Below are positions 18,491-27,905 of a stretch of DNA of 64,000 nt, in pieces (position 1 is the stretch's first letter; every line of letters begins with the position of its first letter). Location of the stretch: assembly GCA_902597875.1 (NCBI GenBank), contig CACJZK010000003.1, forward strand, positions 62,001 through 126,000. Direction: 5' to 3'. The notes below the pieces were generated by a model that was not told where the DNA came from, did not search any database, and worked only from the letters and a program-made list of their open reading frames with translations. Source of the DNA: an uncultured Pelagibacteraceae bacterium. Lineage in GTDB: Bacteria > Pseudomonadota > Alphaproteobacteria > Pelagibacterales > Pelagibacteraceae. Made by a program: the position numbers and the translations under genes.

Positions 18491-20298
18491 TGTCAGATAT
18501 TAAACAGATACGTAATTTTTCTATAATTGCGCATATTGATCACGGAAAATCCACAATAGCTGATCGAATAATTTCTAAATGCGGAGGTTTGACTGATAGA
18601 GAAATGAAAGCCCAGGTGCTTGATTCTATGGAAATAGAAAGGGAAAGAGGAATAACAATAAAAGCTCAAACTGTAAGATTAAAATATAAAGCAAAAGATG
18701 GAAAAGATTATATTTTAAATATTATTGACACGCCAGGTCATGTTGATTTCAGTTATGAAGTTAGCAGATCACTCTATGCATGTGAGGGCTCACTTTTGAT
18801 TGTCGACAGCACTCAAGGTGTAGAAGCTCAAACTTTAGCAAATGTTTATCAGGCTTTAGATATTAATCATGAAATAATTCCTATCTTAAACAAAATAGAT
18901 CTCCCTGCATCAGATACTGAAAAAACAAAAAAAGAAATAGAAGATGTTATAGGAATCGAAACTTCAAATGCTATTAGCTGCTCTGGAAAAACTGGCGAAG
19001 GTATCGAGAACATATTGGAGTCGATTGTTAAAATTCTCCCTCCTCCTAAAGGAAAACAAGCTGACAAATTAAAATCATTATTAGTCGATAGTTGGTACGA
19101 TAGCTATCTTGGAGTTGTTATTTTAGTTAGAGTTATAGATGGTCAGATTAAAAAAAATATGAAGATAAAACTTATGTCTAATAATCAGGAACATATAATT
19201 GAAAAGGTTGGAGTTTTTACTCCAAAACCAAAAGATATAGAGGAGCTAAATTCTGGAGAAATTGGTTTTATAATTACTGGCATTAAAAGTCTTTCAGAGA
19301 CTAAGGTAGGCGATACTATTTGTGATGCTTCTAATATAATTGAGTCTCCTTTACCAGGATTTAAACCAAGTAAGCCCGTAGTTTTTTGTGGACTTTTTCC
19401 AGTTGACAGCTCTGAGTATCAAAAACTCAAAGATGGATTAGCAAAACTAAAATTAAATGACTCAAGTTTTTCTTATGAAGGAGAATCTTCTAGTGCATTA
19501 GGATTAGGTTTTAGATGTGGATTTTTGGGCTTATTGCATTTAGAGATTATTACTCAAAGACTTGAAAGAGAGTTTGATATCAATTTAATTACCACAACAC
19601 CAGGTGTAATTTACAAGGTTCAAAAAATAAATGGCGAAATAATAAATTTACAAAATCCTTCTAGTATGCCTGATCCAAGTCAGATTAAATTAATTGAAGA
19701 GCCGTGGATTAAAGCAACTATAATTACACCAGATGAATATTTAGGTTCAATAATAAAAATTTGTCAGGACAAAAGAGGCATACAAAAAAATTTAACTTAC
19801 TCTGGTAATCGAGCAGTTTTATCCTATGAACTACCTCTTAATGAAGTTGTATTTGATTTTTATGATAGATTAAAATCTATCTCAAGTGGATACGCGAGTT
19901 TTGACTATGAAATTACTAACTACAAAGAAGGGAGTTTAGTAAAACTTGGCGTACTAGTTAATGGAGAGCCAGTTGATGCTTTAGCTACGATTATCCATAA
20001 AGAATTTGCCCAAAAAACTGGAAGACAGATATGTGAAAAATTGAAAGATTTAATACCAAGACATAATTTTATGATACCCATCCAAGCAGCTATTGGGGGG
20101 AAAATAATTGCCCGAGAAAGTATAAAAGGTTTTAAAAAAGATGTGCTTACAAAAATACATGGAGGTGGAGCAATGGACAGAAAAAGAAAGTTACTTGAAA
20201 AACAAAAAAAAGGAAAAGCCAGAGCCAAACAATTTGGAAAAGTAGAAATTCCCCAAGAAGCTTTTATTGGCGTCCTTAAAATCAATAAAGAGAACTAA
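18490..20298 (+). CDS. lepA: Elongation factor 4 (LepA), ribosome back-translocase GTPase
   Basis: A 602-residue translational GTPase. The P-loop is AHIDHGKST at 14-22, G3 is 'DTPGHVDF' and G4 is 'NKIDLP'. The C-terminal LepA-specific domain with its basic tail ('[19 protein letters not shown]') is complete. It acts on stalled or mis-translocated ribosomes. Single-base overlaps on both sides (TAATG) place it inside the translation operon, and its stop overlaps the start of the next glycosyltransferase. Confidence 0.97.
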   Translation: MSDIKQIRNFSIIAHIDHGKSTIADRIISKCGGLTDREMKAQVLDSMEIERERGITIKAQTVRLKYKAKDGKDYILNIIDTPGHVDFSYEVSRSLYACEGSLLIVDSTQGVEAQTLANVYQALDINHEIIPILNKIDLPASDTEKTKKEIEDVIGIETSNAISCSGKTGEGIENILESIVKILPPPKGKQADKLKSLLVDSWYDSYLGVVILVRVIDGQIKKNMKIKLMSNNQEHIIEKVGVFTPKPKDIEELNSGEIGFIITGIKSLSETKVGDTICDASNIIESPLPGFKPSKPVVFCGLFPVDSSEYQKLKDGLAKLKLNDSSFSYEGESSSALGLGFRCGFLGLLHLEIITQRLEREFDINLITTTPGVIYKVQKINGEIINLQNPSSMPDPSQIKLIEEPWIKATIITPDEYLGSIIKICQDKRGIQKNLTYSGNRAVLSYELPLNEVVFDFYDRLKSISSGYASFDYEITNYKEGSLVKLGVLVNGEPVDALATIIHKEFAQKTGRQICEKLKDLIPRHNFMIPIQAAIGGKIIARESIKGFKKDVLTKIHGGGAMDRKRKLLEKQKKGKARAKQFGKVEIPQEAFIGVLKINKEN

Positions 20299-21320
20299 TG
20301 AAAAAACTTTTTATAATTTCAAATGAAAGTATTTTTAATTATGAGGGACAATTTTTTTGTGACAATATTGATATGAAATCTACACCAGAAGGCCTTAAAG
20401 ATAACTTTGAAATAAATATTATTGCAAGAAAATCAAAAAAAATTCGATCACATAAAATTAATTTTAAAAGTGTAAAAACTTTTGGAAATATAGTTTCTTT
20501 TTTAATTTGTATTTTTAGGTCTGCAAAAATTGATAACTCTAAATATCTGGCCATATCTTTTACTCCTTTTACAGTCCTTGCTTGCATTGTTTTAAAAATT
20601 TTTGGAAAAAAACCTCATGTTTATCTCAGAAGTGACGGTTATGGTGAATATAAATCTATAATAGGTTTTTTTGGACTACCTATTTATCATATTATGTTTT
20701 TAGTAGGCAGCAAAATATCTCATTTAATAAGTTGTAGAGATCATATTTTAAGAGGAAGAAAAGGAAATGTAGTTGAACCATCACGACTTACAAATAAATG
20801 GTTTTCAAATCATAAATCAGTAAATTTTGAAAAGATTAGAATATTATATGTGGGCAGAATAAGAGTTGAGAAGGGAATATTTTCCTTATTAAAAATTTTG
20901 GAAAAATTAGATAAAGATTTATCTTTGTCTATAGTTGGCGCAGAAAAAATTTCGAATAAAACTATCATTCAAAAAAATGTAAATGTTTATGAAATAGAGA
21001 CTAATGAAGATAATCTTATTAAATTTTATGATGACCACAATATTTTTGTTTTACCGTCATACACCGAAGGTCATCCAATGGTTTTGTTGGAAGCTTTAGC
21101 ACGAAGAAGACCAGTTATTATATTTAAAGAAATTCAACATGTAATTGGTAATAAAAAAGGAATTTTCGTCTCTGAAAGAAATTACCAAAGTTTTTCTGAA
21201 ACATTAAATCACATAAAAAACAATTATAAAAAAATTCAGGAAGAAATGGAAAAAAATAAACTACCTACAAGTAAAGAGTTCTTAGACAAATTTGCTAAAT
21301 CGATTTTAGATTCTAACTAA
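20298..21320 (+). CDS. Family 1/4 glycosyltransferase (GT-B fold)
   Basis: A 340-residue protein. The C-terminal nucleotide-sugar half is clear: 'YVGRIRVEKGIFSLL' and the EX7E signature in 'EGHPMVLLE' followed by 'RRPVIIF'. The N-terminal acceptor domain is divergent. It starts at a TAATG overlap with lepA, so it rides on the translation operon transcript. It is the first gene of a four-gene glycan-like block that ends at tRNA-Ser. Acceptor and sugar are unknown. Confidence 0.82.
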   Translation: MKKLFIISNESIFNYEGQFFCDNIDMKSTPEGLKDNFEINIIARKSKKIRSHKINFKSVKTFGNIVSFLICIFRSAKIDNSKYLAISFTPFTVLACIVLKIFGKKPHVYLRSDGYGEYKSIIGFFGLPIYHIMFLVGSKISHLISCRDHILRGRKGNVVEPSRLTNKWFSNHKSVNFEKIRILYVGRIRVEKGIFSLLKILEKLDKDLSLSIVGAEKISNKTIIQKNVNVYEIETNEDNLIKFYDDHNIFVLPSYTEGHPMVLLEALARRRPVIIFKEIQHVIGNKKGIFVSERNYQSFSETLNHIKNNYKKIQEEMEKNKLPTSKEFLDKFAKSILDSN

Positions 21321-21356
21321 ATTGATATATATTGATTTCAAAATAGAGATTATTTA

Positions 21357-22718
21357 ATGAAATTTTTAATATTAGATATTTATAAAAACGATAATTGGAG
21401 ACTAGTAAAAGATACTGCTGGCGGATATGGGACAGGAAATGATTTTGGAAACAGTTTTTTTTCCAAATTAATTAATTCTTTAGTATCAAAAATGATAAAC
21501 ATGCCCCCCATGTACTCTATGTACATTTTTTCAATTTTAAAAAAAAGAAATTCCGAAGTAATTTACTCTAAAACTTACGAAACTAATCAACTTTCTCATT
21601 TTGATTATATAGTAACTACTTCATCAATTATTTGTCATGAAACGGAGATAAAAGCTCTTGAAGACTTAGTTTTAAAAAATAAAAAAATATTTGTTACAGG
21701 AATATTTGCCAACGTAATGAAAGAAAAATATGGTTTTCATAAGAATATTTTCGTTATTCCTGGTGAACCTGAAGCTTTTTTCTCAAATATTGAACTTAAA
21801 AAGGAAAATTTAGATAGTTTTTTTGAAAATAAGACAATTACTCAAAAGATACCCCAAACAGTTGAAGATCTTGACAGCCTTCCATTTCCGGATTGGGCAG
21901 AATATTTAAAAAATTATAAATTAAGAAATAATTTTTTAAGCTTTAATTCTAAATCAGCCATTCCTATTGTTGCAACTAGGGGATGTCCTTATTCATGTTT
22001 TAATTATTGCACTTACCCTTTACAACAAGGAAGAAAAGTTAGACTTAGATCAGTCAAAAATATTGTTGCCGAAATTAAACATTGGATAGACACTATAGGG
22101 ACGAACAAGTTCGTTTTTAGAGATCCAGTATTCTCAATTAATAGAAAACATACTATAGAATTATGTAAAGAAATCATAAATCAAAATTTGAAGATAGAAT
22201 ATTTAATTGAGACTCACTTAAATAATCTAGATGACGAGATGATATCTTTATTAAAAAAATCTGGGCTAAAAATGGTTTACATAGGCATCGAGTCTTCTAG
22301 CTCAGATGTTTTAAAAGATATAAAAAGATTTACAGTTAAAAATGACGATCAACAGAAAATAATTAACAAGCTTGTAGATAATGACATTTTTGTTAAATCG
22401 ATGTTCATGTTTGGAAATCCTGAAGATACAGAAGAGAGTGTAAAGAATACAATTAACTACTCTATGCTACTTTCAAATCAACTTGTTCAATATAGTGTCT
22501 TCACCCCATATCCTGGTACACCAATCTTTAGTAATTACAAAGATAAAATAACTGAGACCAAATATGAACAATTCAACCAATATAATCTTATTTTTAAACA
22601 CAAAAATTTAGATAATATTAAGATTAAAAATCTAAAAAACTATGGTTATAAAAAATTTTATTTAAGAATTAAAAATTTACCAATAATAGCTAAATCTTGT
22701 TTAAGCCTTTTAAAGTAG
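21357..22718 (+). CDS. Radical SAM protein with N-terminal B12-binding-like domain and unusual cysteine spacing
   Basis: A 453-residue protein. Residues 1-150 resemble the Rossmann-like B12-binding domain that precedes many radical SAM domains ('MPPMYSMYIFSILKKR', 'IFVTGIFAN'), but I see no DxHxxG cobalamin motif. The radical SAM core starts near 200. The cluster cysteines are C210, C214 and C218, i.e. CX3CX3C instead of the usual CX3CX2C; I checked this codon by codon. Later motifs ('VYIGIESSSSDVL', 'MFMFGNPEDTEES') fit the family. Its neighbours are glycosyltransferases, so modification of a surface glycan or lipid is a reasonable guess, but the reaction is unknown. Confidence 0.82.
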   Translation: MKFLILDIYKNDNWRLVKDTAGGYGTGNDFGNSFFSKLINSLVSKMINMPPMYSMYIFSILKKRNSEVIYSKTYETNQLSHFDYIVTTSSIICHETEIKALEDLVLKNKKIFVTGIFANVMKEKYGFHKNIFVIPGEPEAFFSNIELKKENLDSFFENKTITQKIPQTVEDLDSLPFPDWAEYLKNYKLRNNFLSFNSKSAIPIVATRGCPYSCFNYCTYPLQQGRKVRLRSVKNIVAEIKHWIDTIGTNKFVFRDPVFSINRKHTIELCKEIINQNLKIEYLIETHLNNLDDEMISLLKKSGLKMVYIGIESSSSDVLKDIKRFTVKNDDQQKIINKLVDNDIFVKSMFMFGNPEDTEESVKNTINYSMLLSNQLVQYSVFTPYPGTPIFSNYKDKITETKYEQFNQYNLIFKHKNLDNIKIKNLKNYGYKKFYLRIKNLPIIAKSCLSLLK

Positions 22719-22719
22719 C

Positions 22720-23469
22720 TTATCTGTTTACAAATTTTGCAATGAGAAAATTATAAACTTTATTGGGCAAAATTCTAAAAACCCAGTACATAAAGGCTAT
22801 TTGAGGCGGAAATATAATTTCAAATTTATTTTTTTTAAGTCCATCAAAAATTTTATTTGCTGCGTATTCGGCAGATCTAAGAAAAGGCATTGGAAATTCA
22901 TTTTTATCCGTTAATTGAGTTTTTATAAAACCAGGAGAAATTAAGGATATTTTTACATTAAATTTTTTGAAATCAAAATATACTCCTTGAGTAAAATTAT
23001 TTAAGGCAGCTTTTGATGGTGAATAACCTGTTGATTTGGGTAGACCTCTATAACCCACTGGTGATGATACTATAGCCAGTTGTCCACTTCTTTTATTTTT
23101 AAAATAATCTTCAACAGCTTTTATACAATTTACAGTTCCTAAATAATTTATCTCAAATGTTTTTTTTATGCTTTCAACGTTAATTTCTTTTTCAAGATTT
23201 CTCTCATATATACCTGAACTAAATACACATAAATCAATTTCCTTAAAATCCTTTTTAATTTTTTCAAAAATCTCTTTAGTTTGCTCCAATTTACTTACAT
23301 CTAAAGGATATGAAAAAATATTTTCTTTTTTGGATAATTCATTTAATAATTCAACTCTTCTGGCTGAAACTGCAACTTGCCATCCCTCGTCTGAAAACTT
23401 TAGCGCTAAAGCCTTTCCAATTCCGCTGCTAGCACCGGTAATCCAAACTTTTTTCTGATTTTCTTTCAT
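22720..23469 (-). CDS. Short-chain dehydrogenase/reductase
   Basis: The classical SDR start is taken at the internal ATG (complement of 23467-23469), which begins 'MKENQKKVWITGASSGIG'; an upstream in-frame ATG at 23514 would add 15 non-family residues. It has the cofactor motif TGASSGIG, the NAG-like region replaced by 'FSSGIYE', the catalytic Ser in 'AIVSSPVG', and YSPSK as the YxxxK motif. About 249 residues. It lies opposite to the flanking genes, with a single base between its stop and that of the radical SAM gene. The substrate is unknown; the sugar or lipid context is suggestive only. Confidence 0.85.
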   Translation of the reverse strand: MKENQKKVWITGASSGIGKALALKFSDEGWQVAVSARRVELLNELSKKENIFSYPLDVSKLEQTKEIFEKIKKDFKEIDLCVFSSGIYERNLEKEINVESIKKTFEINYLGTVNCIKAVEDYFKNKRSGQLAIVSSPVGYRGLPKSTGYSPSKAALNNFTQGVYFDFKKFNVKISLISPGFIKTQLTDKNEFPMPFLRSAEYAANKIFDGLKKNKFEIIFPPQIAFMYWVFRILPNKVYNFLIAKFVNR

Positions 23470-23544
23470 AATTTGTTTATATATTAATATCCAGGAATAA
23501 AAAGATGCATTCATAAGTTAATTATTTGAATAATTTGTAAAAAA

Positions 23545-25494
23545 ATGTTTTTTATACTTACATTCCTAATATTGATTTTGGGAAGAGCAAATTCTTCATT
23601 ATTAGGGTTCGAAATCTTAAATCCTGATGAGACTCAAATGATGGCCAATGCAGTCGGCATAGTTTCAAGAAATTATGATATAGCCTTTTTTGATGGAAAT
23701 TCCTCAGGTTTGATAAATAGTTTAGTTCTTACTTTGCCTAAAATTTTTAATTTTGATATTTCTTTTTTTTCAACGAGATTAACAGCTATTATTTTAATTA
23801 GTTTAATAATTTTATGCTCTTACAAAATTTCAAGGAATTATTTAAGTCAAAAGCTTTCATTCCTTTTGTGTCTTCCTTTAATTTTATTTTTTGGCTTTAC
23901 TAAGGATCCTGACTTTCTACATTACAGCAGTGAATTAGTTTCGACTCTTATTCTTATTTTTTCTTACTTAATGTATTTACAATATCAAAAAGGGAAAAAT
24001 TTCTTTTTCTATATTCCTTGTTTGTTGTTAAGTTTAATTTTTTTTAGCAAAATTCAATTTGGACCATCAGCTTTATTATTATTCTTTATAATCTTATTTG
24101 AAAGTTTATTACAAACAAAATCAAAAAAAAATATAATTTTATTAATTCTAATATTTGTATTATTACCAGTTAGTCTTTTATCTTTTTATTATTTAAGTAA
24201 TACTCTAAATGATTTCTTTATAAATTATATTCAATATCCAAAAGATTATATTACAGTAATGAATTCAGTTGATACAACAACAGTTTTTAATAATTTAGAA
24301 AATAAAAATTTAAAAATTGATAATAATTACTTAGGCCACCTTGTTTACAATTCTGCTCTACATTATTTTTATATTTATTTTTTATTATTTATAATAATAT
24401 TAGCAAAATATCTCAATAAAGATTTTATAAAAATATTTTTACAAAAAAATTTACTCATTAATTTAATTTTTATAATTTCTATTGTAGTGTGTATTTTGAT
24501 ACCAGGTAGAAACTTTAGACATTACCTAATTTCTTTAATGCCTTTTGTTCCAATTTTTTTCTCTATTTTAGTTAGCAATATTTTAAAAAAAAACAAGTTA
24601 GAAGAAAAAAAAATGAATTATCTTTTCATCTTGTTAATTTCAATTTTTTCTTTATCTCTTTTAACTGAAAATAAAAAGTTTTATTCAAAAAAATTTACTC
24701 ATACAAAATTTAAGTGGGAAGATATTTATATAAAAAATCCTGAGATGTTTAGTTTTCTCAAAGTTTCTAAAAAAGACAAAATGTTTATTTGGGGGTGGAT
24801 GCCGAAATGGTATGTATTGAGCGGTTTTCAACCAGTATCAAGAAGCACTATCTCCGAAAAGTTAATAGAGGAAAATAATTATAAAAATTATTACAGAAAG
24901 AGACTTATTAAAGATATTAAATTAAATCAGCCAAATTTAATTATTGATTTTGTAAGGCCTAAAAGTTTTAAACATATTTTAGAAAAAGATAAGATAGAAA
25001 ATTTCGATAACTTAAATAAAATTGTTAAAAATGATTACACCAAAATAAAAAGTATAAACAAAAACTGTCCAACATATTACTTATTAAATAAAAACTTTGA
25101 AAGCTTTAATAAAAATAATATTAATTTTTTATTTGAAAAAAATAAGTTTTTCAAAATGAACGATTTCAGTATTACTGAAGACGTATGTGATGATAAATAT
25201 AGTTTCAGCCTAAATGATGATAATGAATTTTTAATTATTTTTGATCAAAAGGATATAGTTAAGAATATCAATATTCTATCTTCAAAGATGAATACTAGTA
25301 AAAACTATATAATTATAAAATTTTTAGAAAATAAAAAAGTTGTAGAAAGAAAAAAAATATATCTTAAAAAATATCCCTATTGGACAAAAGTTATACTTAA
25401 TAAACAAATTACAGCAGACAGTATATTATTTGATATTGAAAATTTAAAACTTACGAAAAGTGGTATTAATGAAATTAAGATATTTAGAAACTAA
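23545..25494 (+). CDS. Membrane glycosyltransferase of GT-C type (GT39/ArnT-like)
   Basis: A 649-residue integral membrane protein. About eight to ten hydrophobic segments span roughly 1-375. The first periplasmic loop carries an acidic pair in 'NPDET' (D28, E29), as in polyprenyl-phosphate-sugar dependent transferases of the GT39/GT83 type. The C-terminal ~270 residues are soluble, presumably periplasmic, and not recognised. It would transfer a sugar from a polyprenyl-phosphate donor to a lipid or protein outside the membrane, and the family 2 glycosyltransferase at 1301 could make such a donor. Its stop is only 4 nt from tRNA-Ser. Confidence 0.72.
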   Translation: MFFILTFLILILGRANSSLLGFEILNPDETQMMANAVGIVSRNYDIAFFDGNSSGLINSLVLTLPKIFNFDISFFSTRLTAIILISLIILCSYKISRNYLSQKLSFLLCLPLILFFGFTKDPDFLHYSSELVSTLILIFSYLMYLQYQKGKNFFFYIPCLLLSLIFFSKIQFGPSALLLFFIILFESLLQTKSKKNIILLILIFVLLPVSLLSFYYLSNTLNDFFINYIQYPKDYITVMNSVDTTTVFNNLENKNLKIDNNYLGHLVYNSALHYFYIYFLLFIIILAKYLNKDFIKIFLQKNLLINLIFIISIVVCILIPGRNFRHYLISLMPFVPIFFSILVSNILKKNKLEEKKMNYLFILLISIFSLSLLTENKKFYSKKFTHTKFKWEDIYIKNPEMFSFLKVSKKDKMFIWGWMPKWYVLSGFQPVSRSTISEKLIEENNYKNYYRKRLIKDIKLNQPNLIIDFVRPKSFKHILEKDKIENFDNLNKIVKNDYTKIKSINKNCPTYYLLNKNFESFNKNNINFLFEKNKFFKMNDFSITEDVCDDKYSFSLNDDNEFLIIFDQKDIVKNINILSSKMNTSKNYIIIKFLENKKVVERKKIYLKKYPYWTKVILNKQITADSILFDIENLKLTKSGINEIKIFRN

Positions 25495-25498
25495 TATA

Positions 25499-25588
25499 GG
25501 AGAGGTGGCCGAGTGGTTGAAGGCGCACGCTTGGAAAGCGTGTAAACGGGAAACCGTTTCGAGGGTTCGAATCCCTCTCTCTCCGCCA
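25499..25588 (+). tRNA. tRNA-Ser (anticodon GGA)
   Basis: A 90-nt class II tRNA with an encoded CCA. The 7-bp acceptor stem is GGAGAGG/TCTCTCC with a G discriminator. The anticodon stem-loop is CGCTTGGAAAGCG with GGA, followed by a long variable arm (ACGGG..CCGT region) and the T arm GAGGG-TTCGAAT-CCCTC. It reads UCC and UCU serine codons. It begins 4 nt after the stop of the GT-C gene. Confidence 0.97.
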
Positions 25589-25667
25589 TTTTTTTGACCC
25601 AAAAAAATATCCACATACAACTCAAAAGAGTCTTAAATTTAAAGTTCGAATCAATTAAATTCAATTT

Positions 25668-25699
25668 AAGGGCAGCGGAGGGAGACTGAAGCTGCCTTT
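25668..25699. other. Strong hairpin with purine-rich loop downstream of tRNA-Ser
   Basis: AAGGGCAGC and GCTGCCTTT form a 9-bp stem (one G-U wobble) around the 14-nt loop GGAGGGAGACTGAA. This is far more GC-rich than its surroundings. The 116-bp gap (25589-25704) lies between tRNA-Ser and the end of the convergent NlpC/P60 gene. The hairpin may be a bidirectional terminator, but neither strand has a clean T run after it. The loop has two GGA triplets and could be recognised by RNA or protein. A T-loop-like GTTCGAATC sits upstream at about 25644-25652. Confidence 0.5.
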
Positions 25700-25704
25700 A
25701 CCTT

Positions 25705-26445
25705 TTATGCCCTTTTAATACCAATTACTTTTAATTTAGCAGTTTTTTCTATTCTTTTTATTGTTTGATTAATACTCATAATTACTGTTTTTTTCATTGG
25801 ACCATATGCATGAATAAGTTTCTTTTTTGAAAGAGCGACAGCAACATGACCTTTCCAATAAATAATATCATTTTTTCTAATATTTTTTAATTTAACATTT
25901 TTCCTGAAATATTTAACCTGATCTTTTGCATCTCTTGGACAGTATTTGTTATTAAAATTAAAAAAAAGCTGCACTAAAGCAGAACAATCAAGGCCTTTAA
26001 AAGTTTTTCCTCCCCATTTATATTTAATATTTTTAAAAGTTTTTATATTAGAGAATATATCTTTGTTTTTAAATTTAATTGGTTTCAAGTCTCTCAAATT
26101 TATCCACTTATTACCAAACTTTATAAAACCATTTACTTTTTTTTCTGATTTAATTTTTGCTCCAAATGTCAATTTTCCGGAAAAATATCTTAAGTTAGGC
26201 TTTTTATATGTTTTAGCAAAAATCACTGAGACCTTATGTGATGGCTTTTTGTAATAATGATAATTTCTTTTTTTAATAAAGCCTACATAACCATCTTCTT
26301 TGATTTTAATTTTAAACCAACTATTGCTCCTTTTTTTTATTGAAAATACATCTCCGTATATCATTTGGGTAGTCACCTCAGATTTAGTTGACATTTTCTT
26401 ATAAAGATTCACTTCTGAAAAATTATTTAAGTAAAATTTACTCAT
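25705..26445 (-). CDS. NlpC/P60 cysteine peptidase with SH3-like domains (peptidoglycan peptide hydrolase)
   Basis: A 246-residue protein. Two bacterial SH3-like segments (about 10-65 and 75-125) precede an NlpC/P60 domain with catalytic Cys154 in 'LDCSALVQ', His200 in 'WKGHVAV' and a third polar residue, probably His212. This is the layout of gamma-D-glutamyl-diamino acid endopeptidases that cut murein peptides. No signal peptide is visible, so it is probably cytoplasmic and acts on recycled muropeptides. It lies 2 bp downstream of an ampG-like permease gene on the same strand, which supports that role. Confidence 0.88.
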   Translation of the reverse strand: MSKFYLNNFSEVNLYKKMSTKSEVTTQMIYGDVFSIKKRSNSWFKIKIKEDGYVGFIKKRNYHYYKKPSHKVSVIFAKTYKKPNLRYFSGKLTFGAKIKSEKKVNGFIKFGNKWINLRDLKPIKFKNKDIFSNIKTFKNIKYKWGGKTFKGLDCSALVQLFFNFNNKYCPRDAKDQVKYFRKNVKLKNIRKNDIIYWKGHVAVALSKKKLIHAYGPMKKTVIMSINQTIKRIEKTAKLKVIGIKRA

Positions 26446-26447
26446 AA

Positions 26448-27905
26448 TTATTCTTTAATTGGCGCAATTCTAGCGATCCAAAAAATTAATAACAATACCG
26501 GGATGCCAATTATAGCAGTAAATATATAAAAATTTGCGTAACCCATTTGGTCTACTATAGTTCCAGAATATCCAGCTAAAACTTTTGGTAATAACAACAT
26601 TAGCGAACTAAACAGGGCATATTGAGTAGCTGTAAATTTTATTGAAGTTAATGCTGAGAGATATACAACAAAAGCTGCACCAGCAAAACCACTAGAAATA
26701 TTGTCAGCTGTAATAACTGTAATTAAAATGTCAATATTAGGCTCAGATACTGCTAACCAAGCAAAAAGTAGATTACTTGCAGCTGCGATTAACGCTCCTA
26801 TAAATAAAGCTCTTAAAGTTCCAATTTTTATCGCAGAATATCCACCTATTATTCCTCCAACAATGGTTGCAAACACCCCAAAAAATTTTGAATAAGTAGC
26901 AATTTCTCTAACATTATAACCTTTATCTAAATAAAAAATGTTAGCTACTACACCCATTACTATATCGGCTATTCTATATAATCCAATAAGCAAAAGGATT
27001 AACAAGGCGATTTTCCCGTATCTTTCTATAAAGTTTGATACTGGTTTAAAATATGCGATTGTCGCTGCTTTTTTTTTTACAAAATTATTTTTTATCAATA
27101 AATAAATCAAAATCCCAGACCCAATAAAACAAAAACTTATTCTCATTAAGGCATACAAAAATTTTTCTAAAGGCTCTTTATTAGTGAAAGGATTATCTAA
27201 AAATGAGTAAATAAAAATGAAAATCACGATTGCTAAAACAAAAGTTATCAAAAATCTTAACTGGTCATTAAAACTCAAGAGTGAAATTTTCCTTTTTATG
27301 TTGGGTTCTGGAGAATAAATTGTGGTAAGGACTCCTATCACCATTAAGAATGCCATTGTTAAGTAAACTGTTTTCCAAACATCTGAATTGTATATATCTA
27401 CCCCTAAATGTGATGCTAATAATAAACTACCTGCCCCTGCAACTAGCATTGCTACTCTATATCCAGCTATATACATAGATGATAATGCACCTTGCATATT
27501 TTGTGGAGCAGACTCAATTCTGTAAGCGTCTATAATAATATCTTGTGAAGCACTAGAAAACGCTACTAAAACAGAACCAATAGCTGTAAGGACCAATGTT
27601 TTTGCCGGGTCAGTGTAAGATATAAAAATTAAACTTAATATAATCATTAGCTGTGAAAACAATAGCCAACTTTTTCTATGCCCGTAGCTACTGAAGGGTA
27701 ATCTTAAATTATCTATAATAGGAGACCATATAAATTTAAATGAGTAAGCTAATGCTGCCCAACTAAACATTGTTATTGTACTTCTGTTAACTCCGGCTTT
27801 AACTAGCCAAACTGATAATGTAGAAAAAACAAGAAGAATTGGAAGTCCCGAGGAAAAACCTAGCAAAAGCATTCTTATAGATTTTATGTTAAGAAAAACT
27901 TTCAT
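26448..27905 (-). CDS. ampG: AmpG-like muropeptide permease (MFS)
   Basis: A 485-residue major facilitator with about 12-14 membrane segments. The N-terminus ('MLLLGFSSGLPILLVFSTLSVWL') and the loop with 'YGHRKSWLLFSQ' are AmpG-like, as is 'SASQDIIIDAYRIE'. AmpG imports GlcNAc-anhydroMurNAc-peptides for peptidoglycan recycling. It begins directly after the trkH stop and is followed by the NlpC/P60 peptidase gene, giving a transport-then-digest pair. The family assignment is strong; the exact cargo is inferred. Confidence 0.88.
   Translation of the reverse strand: MKVFLNIKSIRMLLLGFSSGLPILLVFSTLSVWLVKAGVNRSTITMFSWAALAYSFKFIWSPIIDNLRLPFSSYGHRKSWLLFSQLMIILSLIFISYTDPAKTLVLTAIGSVLVAFSSASQDIIIDAYRIESAPQNMQGALSSMYIAGYRVAMLVAGAGSLLLASHLGVDIYNSDVWKTVYLTMAFLMVIGVLTTIYSPEPNIKRKISLLSFNDQLRFLITFVLAIVIFIFIYSFLDNPFTNKEPLEKFLYALMRISFCFIGSGILIYLLIKNNFVKKKAATIAYFKPVSNFIERYGKIALLILLLIGLYRIADIVMGVVANIFYLDKGYNVREIATYSKFFGVFATIVGGIIGGYSAIKIGTLRALFIGALIAAASNLLFAWLAVSEPNIDILITVITADNISSGFAGAAFVVYLSALTSIKFTATQYALFSSLMLLLPKVLAGYSGTIVDQMGYANFYIFTAIIGIPVLLLIFWIARIAPIKE

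Noticed and set aside
23470-23514. Longer SDR start
   Set aside because: The extra 15 residues do not match the SDR N-terminus, and the Rossmann motif follows the internal ATG closely.
25644-25652. T-loop-like GTTCGAATC after tRNA-Ser as a tRNA remnant, att site or permuted tmRNA
   Set aside because: No acceptor or anticodon stem flanks it, there is no repeat of the tRNA 3' end, and no tag-peptide frame or second piece is visible.
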